Positions 11,281 to 20,355 of a DNA stretch of 63,666 bases are shown here, piece after piece (within the stretch, counting starts at the first letter, position 1; each line of letters starts with the position of its first letter). The DNA is from Azolla pinnata. Taxonomy: Eukaryota; Streptophyta; Polypodiopsida; Salviniales; Salviniaceae. The translations under genes and the position numbers were made by a program. The stretch is from positions 1 through 63,666 of the forward strand of contig JBBBWG010027368.1 of the NCBI GenBank assembly GCA_037176905.1, in the 5' to 3' direction. The notes beneath the pieces are model-generated. The model was given only the letters and a program-made list of their open reading frames with translations, was not told the DNA's origin and searched no databases.

Positions 11281-14200
11281 ATGAGCGCCCACCTCTTCCT
11301 CGTCCTCACCCACAAGTACGTCGTGGGCCTGCTCGCCGTCCTCATCTCGCTCGACCTCGTAAGTACTTCCTTTGCAATTCTATCGATCGATCATTCTCTC
11401 TTTGCAATCGCATGATCTCAATCTTTTGCTGCTGCAACTATCGCATCATCTGCACTATATCGTCCGCGTAGATTTATCTGCAATCGCATCATCTGCAATT
11501 CTACCTGTCAATCATTCTAATCTCTTTGCAATCGCGCATGATCGCATCTTTGCTGCTGGTGTATTTACCGCATGATCTGCAAGTAGGTCGTCCGAATCCG
11601 GATCAGGGGCGGAATCTACATACATTCGGCCGGCAATTCTATCGATCATGAATCATTCTTCCTTTCTTTTGCAATCGCATCATCTCGATCTTTTGCTGCT
11701 GCAATCATCGCATCATCTGCCAATATATATATCGTCCGAAACACGGATGATTCAGGGGCGGGATCAAATCTCCAATACACATTCCGGCAATTCGATCAAT
11801 CGCGATCTCTTTCTTTGGATCTTTAAGGCCTGCATGTCGACCTTGTATGCATGATGATCATGAAGAGCAGGATGATGATGATGATGGCGATGGCGATCAT
11901 GTTGCTGCAGGTCGGGATCGTGGGCCTGCTCTGCTACCAGCTCTTCGTCACCAGCTACTTCCCATGGCACCTCTACCCGCTGCTCCTCAACCGCACCGTC
12001 GAGCTCCTCTCGCTCGTCTTCTCTCGCGGCCAAGTCTTCATCGGGGTATAAAATGATCACGAGATTCGATCATCGAATCGTCTGATGATCAGGATTCGAT
12101 GATCGAATCGTTTGATCAGCATTCGATCGGTTCGTCTGATCAGGATTCGATCATCGATTTTATTCTGATCAGGATTCGATCATCGATTCGTCTGATCAGG
12201 ATTCGATCATCAATTTTATTCTGATCAGGATTCGATCATCGATTCGTCTGATCAGGATTCGATCATCGATTCGTCTGATCAGGATTCGATCATCGATTTT
12301 ATTCTGATCGGGATTCGATCATCGATTCGTCTGATCAGGATTCGATCATCGAATCGTCTGATCAGGAGGAGGATGATCGAATCCTGATCACACGAATCGA
12401 TTGAATCCTGATCAGACGATTTGATGATTGAATCCGATAGAGAATCGATCTTCGACCGCGTTACAATACCAGCATGAATATGATATTTCTCCCTGATTTT
12501 GCGCTGCTGCAGTTCTCCATCGCCCAGCTCTTTCTCTCCGTCATCTCCCTCGCCATCTTCGCCAAGAAGCAGATGTGCAGCAGCAGAAGCGATGATCATT
12601 GCACCGCGGGCCTCAGCACTAGTACCGGCCCCCTCGTGCTCTATACGATCTCTCTGCTATACCAGGTAGATTCTTACTCCATTGATGATGATCAGGTACT
12701 ATACATATTTCGATCAGGCTATAGATCAGTCGAGCAGCAGCTGGATCCATTGATCGGTACACGATCGAATCGGATTGATTAGGGCATATGTGCATGATCC
12801 ATGTATCCATCCATCCATCGGCAATCGATTCAGATTCGATGCGATGATCTGATTCTGCTTCTTCTGGTTTAATCCAGATGGTTCGATCGCATCTCGATTA
12901 GGGCGCCGATCGATTCAGATTCGGTGCAGTGATGCAATTCTCTGCTTCTAAGTTCTCGATTAATCCAGATGTTTGATCGGATCGATTAGGGCATAGCTGC
13001 ATAAACCATCCATCCATCGCCGATCGATTCAGATTCGAACCGACGATCTATTTCTGCTTCTCTACAACACTCTAGATGTTTGATCGGATTAATTAGGCCA
13101 TATTTGCATGAACTATCCACCCTATCGCCCGATTGATTCAGATGGTTATTAATCCAGCTGATTCTGATGTTTGATCGGATTAATTAGGGCAAATGTATCT
13201 GCATGATCCATCCATATCACCGATTGAGATTCGATCCGATGATCTGATCCTGCATTTTCTAGATTGATCCAGATGTTTGTGGCGCTGATCGTCGGGAAGA
13301 TCTCCAAAATGCCGGTCGCCGATGATGACGGCCACATCCTCGCGAATTGGCCCCCGCGGGCCGAGCTTCCCAACGATCGTGCGCCTCTAGTACGTGGCGC
13401 AGGCAATTAAACGATCTATATTTGACCAGTGATCACTAATCAGTCGCTAATTAGTCGTCGATCTATATTTAACCACGATCATTAATCAGTCGCTAATCAG
13501 TTTCTGATCTAGATAACCAGTGATCCTTAATCAGTCCCTAATTAGTCGTCGATCCATATTTAACCACGATCATTAATCAGTCGCTAATTAGTCGTCGATC
13601 TATAGATTTAACCACGATCATTAATCAACCGCTAATTAGTTGCCGATCTATATTTAACCAGTGATCCTTAATCAGTCGCTAATTATTCGTCGATCTATAG
13701 ATTTAACCACGATCATTAATCAACCGCTAATTAGTTGCCGATCTATATTTAACCAGTGATCCTTAATCAGTCGCTAATTATTCGTCGATCTATAGATTTA
13801 ACCACGATCATTAATCAACCGCTAATTAGTTGCCGATCTATATTTAACCAGTGATCATTAAGCAGTCGCTAATTAGTCGTCCATCTATATATTTAACCAC
13901 GATCATTAATCAACCGCTAATTAGTCGTCGATCTATATATGTAACCACGATCATTAAGCAGTCGCTAATTAGTCGCCCATCTACGTATTTAACCAGGATC
14001 ATTAATCAGTCGCTAATTAGTCGTCGGTCTATATATTTAACCGCGATCATTAATCAGTCGCCCATCTACGTATTTAACCAGGATCATTAATCAGTCGCTA
14101 ATTAGTCGTCGATCAACATATTTAACCGCGATCATTAATCAGTCGCTAATTTAAATCGTTCTCTGGCACGGGCGGGCATGCATATTGATCCGGCGCAGCA

Positions 14201-14822
14201 TATAACTAGTCTGATCTCCTGCGCGCATGTGTCATGGGTGGAGTCATGCATTGCTAATTAGGGTTAATTAACAGATTTTGAACGAATGATCTGATCCCTA
14301 ATCACTGCAAACTACTTATCGCCATCCAGCCCATGCATCCACCGCCGCCATTTTGAACGATTTGATCGGATCCCTAAACGCTAAACCCTTAAACCCTAAA
14401 CCCTAATCCCTAAACCGGCGCTGATCACGATAGATTGGTTTTCAAAAACTTATTATGATTAGCAGCGCCGCCATGGCCTGCATGATCGAGAGCTAATTGC
14501 GACGAAATGGTACGAATCTCTGTAGGGGATTCAAATCATGGGGATTTCGCCAAGGAATATGCGGGCTCGAGTGATCAGCGCAGCTGCAGGCATTCATGGC
14601 GCAGCAGCAGCTAATTACAGCACTACTGACGGCGGAACCTATCATAATGATGATGATGATGCGGCGCCATATCCTGCAGCAGCGGCGCTAACACTGCGGA
14701 AGGCCATGGATATGGAGCTCTTGCAGGGCGCCCAAATCGACGTCATTCTTGCAGTCGAACAACCAGATGGCGAGAAGGTGATCTGCGAAGCTTGTGATCC
14801 GTTCATCGCTAATTCATCTTGA
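11281..14822 (+). CDS. Candidate multi-exon gene for an unrecognised small four-helix membrane protein
   Basis: I do not recognise the family. Proposed exons are 11281-11358, 11911-12045, 12513-12665, 13273-13389 and 14526-14822. All four introns are GT-AG and all junctions are phase 0; the first donor is GTAAGT and the fourth GTACGT. The joined product is about 259 aa. Hydrophobic stretches run straight across junctions: YVVGLLAVLISLDL joins VGIVGLLCYQLF, QVFIG joins FSIAQLFLSVISLAIF, and LVLYTISLLYQ joins MFVALIVGKI. That continuity, together with GC-rich coding-like exons set in repeat-filled introns, is the main support. Residues about 10-50, 72-88 and 112-131 would form about four membrane helices. 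The tail is Ala/Asp-rich and ends in EKVICEACDPFIANSS. The frame stays open upstream to an ATG at 10867 through a His/Gln tract, so the true start is uncertain. The last exon could also be spliced onward (GAGAAG/GTGATC near 14777) to the open frame at 14907-15311. Confidence 0.45.
11370..11760. repeat. Intron 1 repeat: TTTGCAATCGCATCATCTGC units
   Basis: Three to four diverged units contain CTCTTTGCAATCGCATGATCTC, CTTTTGCTGCTGCAA and CGCATCATCTGC. They fill most of intron 1 of the candidate membrane gene. Each unit carries GCTGCTGCA, which resembles that intron's own acceptor (TTGCTGCAG before 11911). Confidence 0.75.
12055..12440. repeat. Intron 2 repeat: GATCAGGATTCGATCATCGA units, partly inverted
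   Basis: Roughly ten units of about 27-32 bases, TCTGATCAGGATTCGATCATCGATT with CG or TTAT variants, fill intron 2 of the candidate membrane gene. From about 12368 the same motif appears in reverse complement (GATGATCGAATCCTGATCA), so the end of the array can pair with its body. Confidence 0.85.
12778..13272. repeat. Intron 3 repeat: about 90-120 base units ending CCAGATGTTTGATCGG
   Basis: Units start with ATTAGGGC-like sequence near 12780, 12898, 12984, 13092 and 13184. They share CATCCATCCATCG, GATTCAGATTCGAT, GATCTGATTCTGCTTCT and CCAGATGTTTGATCGG. The last unit runs directly into the proposed exon start at 13273 (CCAG/ATGTTTGTGGCG), so each unit carries a copy of that splice acceptor. 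Confidence 0.8.
13405..14160. repeat. Intron 4 repeat: about 46-50 base AT-rich satellite-like array
   Basis: About sixteen units of the pattern TATTTAACCACGATCATTAATCAGTCGCTAATTAGTCGTCGATC fill most of intron 4 of the candidate membrane gene. Two or three adjacent units at 13600-13850 are nearly identical as a higher-order block, which suggests recent local expansion. Confidence 0.9.
14372..14416. repeat. Interstitial plant-type telomeric repeat
   Basis: The sequence holds degenerate copies of CCCTAAA: CCCTAAACG, CTAAACCCTT, AAACCCTAAACCCTAATCCCTAAACC. It can be read as a relic of telomere repair or as a cluster of telo-box promoter motifs (AAACCCTAA), which are known upstream of many plant translation genes. 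It lies 110 bases before the exon at 14526. Confidence 0.8.
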
Positions 14823-16605
14823 TGATCCGCATAAAATAAGTTCGCAATATTCCTCTGCGGAATCAGATCAGGCCGATCATCTCAGATCTGATCAAATGTT
14901 TGCTTCTTGGGATCATTACAATGGCAGCTCGCCATCGCTCGATTGTGCAAAGGATCGCGGATCGACGACGACGACGACGACGCTGTTGGGAGCAATGATT
15001 CGAGGCGCTCGATCTCCGATCCGACGGATCGTCCATCTCGGATCTGTGCAGCTCGATCCGATGATGGATCGTCAGCTTCCGATCATCATCACTGTCATCG
15101 CGATTCCGTAAGGAGAAGGAGCATCGACGGCAACGACGTGGGAAGCTCCAAGGATTATAGCTGCGATTCCGCTGCACCGCAAATCGATGCAGGCAGCGTC
15201 GATTCTGACGATCGTGCAATTACGAGCACATTAGCAGTAATCGAGCATTGCCCCAACGATGGAAGGCTAACAAAATCCATTACGAGTCGACAGATTGAGC
15301 TGCCTTACTGATGATCCTCGCTAACTGCAGAAGAAGCAACTGGAGGAAACGGAGGGGAAGAATTACGCAGCTATGCAGACAGACGATAGGAATCATCTGA
15401 TCACGAAGGCGATCGGTCGATGGAGCTGATCAAAGGGAAAAAAATACTAGCTTGATAAGAATCGTTGAAGCTGCTGGATCGAGTTCAACTTCAATTTGTC
15501 ATGCGCTAGATCTAGGCGTGAAATCATCGGAAGGTTCGAAACCTTATTCTCAACCGTGTTGTTGGCTTTTGCCCACCAACGATGGTAAAACACAAATGAT
15601 GATCTTCATAAACCACACTTGCAAGTTTCTTGGCCAGCTAGATGACCATATCTCTATACATCATGGACTCATCCCGGGCACCAAAGTAAAACCACTCAGT
15701 GACATTCCATCATCGTTGGTACAACAAAATTGAACGCATCAACCGAGCGATGGAGCAATAACTGTGATGATGTTCTTACGATCAACTTACTAGCAATACA
15801 ATTAGCTTGAGTTAGTAGTAGCTATTGTCAAGTTTACTTATAGCAATCCAGCACCGATAGTGTTTCCTACTCAAACTATGGACATGGCTCATCTTTGCCT
15901 CAATTGATTTCATTCGCCTGTTCTTCCCAGCAACAAGCAGCAAAGCCCGAAACGACCTAGTTGGGGATTGCAATGAAGTCGGGATCAAACTAGCCAATTT
16001 GGGTTCAAATTAGCGCAAGTGATCGACTTTGACTATTAGGGACAACTGATCAAGCCGTTTGATCGACGTGGTCGATCGAATACAACACGGGCGCAACGAT
16101 AACTTTGATTTCAACCAAAACAATCGATCGAGAGTTGAACCTCAGCTGAACTCGGTACGCTTCATCAAGCGATCGATCGACCGATCGACACAAGTTAGTT
16201 TGACCTCGATCAGATCGAATCGATCGAACCGAATCGCTACTGAACTCAGTACGATTCGATTCGACCGATTGACAAGTTCGATCTCAATGAAAACAATCGG
16301 TCGATCCCGAAATCTCTGCCGATCGATTGATCGATCGATCGATCGATAAGTTTGATCTCGATCCGAACAATCGATCGGACCGAGTCTCCAGTGAGCTCAA
16401 ATGCGATTCGATCGTCAATCAACAAATCGATCGGATGAATGTGCAATGCACAGACAGACTACTCCAGACTCTATCTATTATTTTGAACTCTTTCTTGTCT
16501 CTGTGTTTTACTAGGGTTTATGAAGAAGCTTCTTCTGTCAGAATTGCCTGCAGAATCCATGGAAAGCTTCAGAGACTAGAGTAGACGACGACGACGACGA
16601 CGACG
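14823..16605. other. Intergenic or 3' region with open but unconvincing frames
   Basis: Frames at 14907-15311 and 15452-15733 are open, but they show no recognisable protein family. The first is Asp/Ser/Arg-rich because of GAT and GATC repeats. It could be a further exon of the preceding candidate gene. The rest (about 15740-16040) shows nothing I can name, and 16040-16400 is GATCGA-rich simple sequence. Confidence 0.4.
16040..16400. repeat. GATCGATC-rich imperfect repeat
   Basis: Runs of ATCGATCGA interrupt phrases such as ACCGAATCG and GTTTGATCTCGAT, repeating at roughly 90-110 base spacing (AGTTTGACCTCGATC at 16191, AGTTCGATCTCAATG at 16273, AGTTTGATCTCGATC at 16348). It is non-coding upstream sequence of the mTERF gene. 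Confidence 0.65.
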
Positions 16606-18543
16606 TTGCTTCCTGCAGAAACAGTTCCTCGCTCGGCGATGGCGACCTTGAAACGCCTCCGGCCCCGCCGTTTTCCCTCCTTCCCCCTCCTCGCCGCGCC
16701 TCCCCCCCGTCTTCTCTGCAGATCCGCCCCTTCTTCCTTCCTCCAAGCTTCATCGCGTTCAGGTATGGCCCCGCTCCCTCTGCAGCACACCTGCTGCCGC
16801 CTCTCTCCGTACACCCTCCTCATGTCCGCTCGAGGAGTGCAGTCCGAGGTTCTGCGAGCCGCGGAAGGAAATAGCTACGAGGAGGACCTTGAGATGCAGG
16901 CAGCAGCCTCTGCTTTTCAGGCGTATCTGCAGAACGCCTCGAAAGCCTATTTCTCTGATGCCGCCTCTGTAGTCGCGAATGCCCCCGTGTTTTTGAGGCG
17001 TTTCTTAGATTCCAGCAAACAGGAAACTCCGAGTCACGCGCAAAGCAAGGGATTGACGGAAGGAAAGATTGAACAATCCAGTGACGCTTTGGGAGGGCTA
17101 AGCTTAAGCAAGAAGATGGAGGCTTTTGTTGCAGAGTCAGCCTTCCATGCACTCGAACCGGTCCTAGAGAGTGTTGGGATTACATCAGAGAGGCTTAACG
17201 TCATTGCTAAAAGATTATCTACTGAAACGACAGATATAAAGTCTCTTCTTTTTGCTGTCAGAGCTCTTGAAAAGCTCGGTATTTCAAGGAACGAAGTCGG
17301 CGATATGATAGAGAAAGAGTGTACAGTCGTCTCTCGTACAAGCGATGAGATCGAAGCTAGTTTTAATGGCCTTAAAGCTCTGGTGCTATCCGAAGAGAAG
17401 GTATTGGATTTGATCAAGATGCACCCGGTTATACTCAAACACCAAGTTATGGAAAACATCAAATCGCTCTCCGAGGAGGCTGGTGATTTTCCTTCAAAAG
17501 ACATCATCATCAGAAAATTAGTGTGTGATAATCCTCAGGGGATCCATGACTATTTGAAAGGGAGAGCTAAGGGAGTAGGAAGATACCTCAAAAGCTATGG
17601 TTTCACGACTGAAAAGCTTGATGCGATACTGAGAAGACATTTCCGGCTGCTGCTTTTGGATGTGGAAACCCAGATCAAACGCAATGTGCAATTTTTGAGG
17701 GACCTGGGCTTATCCAGGGATGCAGTTGGAAAGGTTATGGAGAAGTGCCCTAGTTTCTTGTTCCAGAGTGTGGAAGTAGATCTAATCGGAAGGTTGGAAT
17801 ACTTCAAAAGTTTAGGTATGAACGATGCCGAGTTCGCGATAGTGATCTCTAGGTACCCTAGAGTCCTTACCGTGAATTTGGAGAGCAAAATAAAGCCGAT
17901 GATATCTGAGCTGCAGATGATGGGATTAAGCGAGGAAGGATTGAAGAAAGTTGTTATGTATCGGCCGTCTGTGTTTGCAGAGAAAGTCGGAGGAAATGTC
18001 TCGAATCTTGTCCGAGAGCTGAAAGAAGCCAATTATTCTCAAAACAGGAAGGTCACAGCTTTTATCAAGCTATATTCTCGTGGAACTGATCAACGTAAGA
18101 AGTGCGAGGATTGTTTGGTACAGCATGGCCTGTCAGCTTCGGATGCAAAGCAAATGGTGGACAAAGAGCCAGGTATTCTGGGCTACAAGGAGTCAGCATT
18201 ATCCGCAAAGCTCGATAATCTCACTAAGACACTAGGCATACCCATCGAGAATGTCGTGACAGTGCCCGAGTATCTGTCATTTGGCTTGAAGAAGCGAGTG
18301 CTGAGGCGACAAAGAGTGTTGTCATACATGAAAATGAAAGGCTTGCTTACGGACACGTTGAGCCTGAAACAGTTGGTTTCGCCATCGAACGCTCAGTTCT
18401 ATTCTAGGTTCCTCAAATCTCATGCGGACAACAAGGAACTGGACAAGCTGTGGTTCAAGAACCAAGCAGGTGTGGGTACAGTGGATGGTCTTAATTTTCT
18501 CATGAATTCACCAGGGGGCGCTGTAAAAGCTGAGATACATTAG
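16606..18543 (+). CDS. mTERF-domain protein, predicted organelle transcription factor
   Basis: This is an intronless 645-codon gene. From about residue 190 to 480 it shows serial mTERF helices with the family pattern of Leu-rich helix, Gly and Pro: ITSERLNVIAKRLS, KLGISRNEVGDMIEKE, LGLSRDAVGKVMEKCPSFL, LGMNDAEFAIVISRYPRVL, MGLSEEGLKKVVMYRPSVF. Plant mTERF proteins bind organelle DNA or RNA and act in chloroplast or mitochondrial transcription, splicing or ribosome assembly. The N-terminus is rich in Arg, Pro, Ser and Leu and poor in acidic residues, as expected for a transit peptide; which organelle cannot be told. The first ATG in frame is at 16606. A second at 16639 (MATLKRLRPRRF) gives a more typical transit-peptide start and may be the real one. 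Arabidopsis orthology is not assigned. Confidence 0.93.
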   Translation: MLPAETVPRSAMATLKRLRPRRFPSFPLLAAPPPRLLCRSAPSSFLQASSRSGMAPLPLQHTCCRLSPYTLLMSARGVQSEVLRAAEGNSYEEDLEMQAAASAFQAYLQNASKAYFSDAASVVANAPVFLRRFLDSSKQETPSHAQSKGLTEGKIEQSSDALGGLSLSKKMEAFVAESAFHALEPVLESVGITSERLNVIAKRLSTETTDIKSLLFAVRALEKLGISRNEVGDMIEKECTVVSRTSDEIEASFNGLKALVLSEEKVLDLIKMHPVILKHQVMENIKSLSEEAGDFPSKDIIIRKLVCDNPQGIHDYLKGRAKGVGRYLKSYGFTTEKLDAILRRHFRLLLLDVETQIKRNVQFLRDLGLSRDAVGKVMEKCPSFLFQSVEVDLIGRLEYFKSLGMNDAEFAIVISRYPRVLTVNLESKIKPMISELQMMGLSEEGLKKVVMYRPSVFAEKVGGNVSNLVRELKEANYSQNRKVTAFIKLYSRGTDQRKKCEDCLVQHGLSASDAKQMVDKEPGILGYKESALSAKLDNLTKTLGIPIENVVTVPEYLSFGLKKRVLRRQRVLSYMKMKGLLTDTLSLKQLVSPSNAQFYSRFLKSHADNKELDKLWFKNQAGVGTVDGLNFLMNSPGGAVKAEIH

Positions 18544-20124
18544 TGGAAGTAAAGGATGCCGCTATCTGTCTTGCTTCCCAATAAGCACTACAATGGGGCA
18601 AAGTATGTGCTGGGATGGATGGTTTAAGCCTTAAGTTTGCTTTACACTCTCAATCTTGATTTAATTTGTTTTGGATTTGCTTCTTTCTTACCATAGATTA
18701 GCTCCTCGGAACCGTCGGCGGTTTACTTACCAGGTAGCTGAATAAAAATGAAGTCCAAGGTTTGGATGCAGCTCAATCTATGTCCATATGGCTCCATTAA
18801 ACCATCAAAACCCCTCCATGATTCTGCCATTACTGTTTCTTTTTCCTTGCTTCGCTCAGCTATGGCCATGTTTTCTTTACTCAATGGCTCTTATCAGTGC
18901 GGATCGCACTTCAGTTTGCCATGTGAGATTTGTGTCTCGGATTTAGATGCGCAAATCACATGGTGTGGATTTTTTTCGGAAAGTTCAAAAAATAGGAAGG
19001 AACTTGTATGTATTGCTAGAGCCAAACGAAGTCCAATGATGGTTTTGTGATACTTTATGCGGTCTGATAATTTTTGCTTTTGGAAAGGATTGCATCCATG
19101 GTAATGGGGTAACCTAACGACTTTGAGACAGATTTGTATTGGTTGCGATGGTAAAGCGGGATAGGTAGCTTACATGATTTCATTCTAACATGGTGCAGAT
19201 GTGAAGTGGTTTGGATTGATGTATGGAAATGCAATCATCGAAAGGTAAACCTCCGGTCTTTGTGATCAACATAAATGGAACCTCTGAGCTATTTGTGGTG
19301 AGAGAGATATTTGTAGAAATTACATGGCAAGATCGATTGCATCTGTAGGATGCAAAGAATTGGTGGCTCATGGCACATTCCTTGCAGCTCATTTCAGATT
19401 TAGGTTTCGGATATGCTCCAACGGTCACAAGTTTGATGTCTTCCTATGGTTACAAGGTATGCTCACATGTGGTCAGGGAAGGTAAGATCTGGAAAGCAAT
19501 GAAGTTAGTGGATCGCTACGTATCTTCGAAAGCGTTTGTTGTTGGTTTTATAAGCGCATGTATGGGATAGGCTATCCACGACAGTAAGCCTACTTCTACA
19601 TGATTTTGAATCACCAAGAGATGAGGATTGTGCGAATGCCAAAGGCTTGGATTATGACACAAATCTCGACTGTAAAATACGTGTTGAATCTCGGTGTATC
19701 GTAGTAGCAAGGCTACTCCGCCACTTATCAAAAGCACAACACGGCAAGATCAGCTTCAAGCTCGCAATGTGTACACTCGATAAAAGAAAAATGTTTGAAC
19801 TCTTCTGATCAGAGCCCAAAACAGATCAAACCGGGATGTCTCCAATCTGATAGCAGCATCATCGGATCGGACGAGTGTTGCAACGATCTCTCGGCGCTCG
19901 ATTTCGATCCATCGAGTCTCCGATCTCCAACATGAGGAGAAATCCCAGATCAAATTCCAAGCTCATTGAAATGCCTTCCAAGCTCATTGAAATGTCTTCC
20001 AGTTTCCCCCCCTGGGGCTTGGATTCTGGCCCTTGTTCTACAAAAGAAACACCAAAAACTGAAGAGAAGAAAGAAGACAAAAGAACAGAACAAAAAAGAA
20101 CAGAGTGCTCTGTTTCTTCAGAGA

Positions 20125-20155
<31 letters not shown>

Positions 20156-20203
20156 GTTCCCAGCAGCGGGAAGCGATGCCTGCAGAGCTCGACCGCGTCA
20201 TGA
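18544..20203. other. Intergenic region between mTERF and PPR genes
   Basis: The left part is presumably the mTERF 3' untranslated region, and the right part leads into the PPR gene. Short open frames here show no recognisable domains. A CAT/ATC run at 20125-20155 lies just upstream of the PPR start. Confidence 0.5.
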
Positions 20204-20306
20204 ATGGCCATCGCCGGCCAGATTGCGAGGCTCAGCAGATCATCTTTCCCTCTCAGGAGCTCCCATGGCTCCCCATCACCATCGCCATCATCATCAGCAA
20301 CAGCAA

Positions 20307-20355
<49 letters not shown>

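Noticed and set aside
14907-15311. 134-codon Asp/Ser/Arg-rich frame after the candidate membrane gene
   Set aside because: Much of it is GAT and GATC repeat. Other frames over the same bases are also open, and no family is recognised. It is kept only as a possible extra exon.
15812-15997. Short minus-strand frame of 61 codons
   Set aside because: No motif and no support beyond being open; this length is expected by chance.
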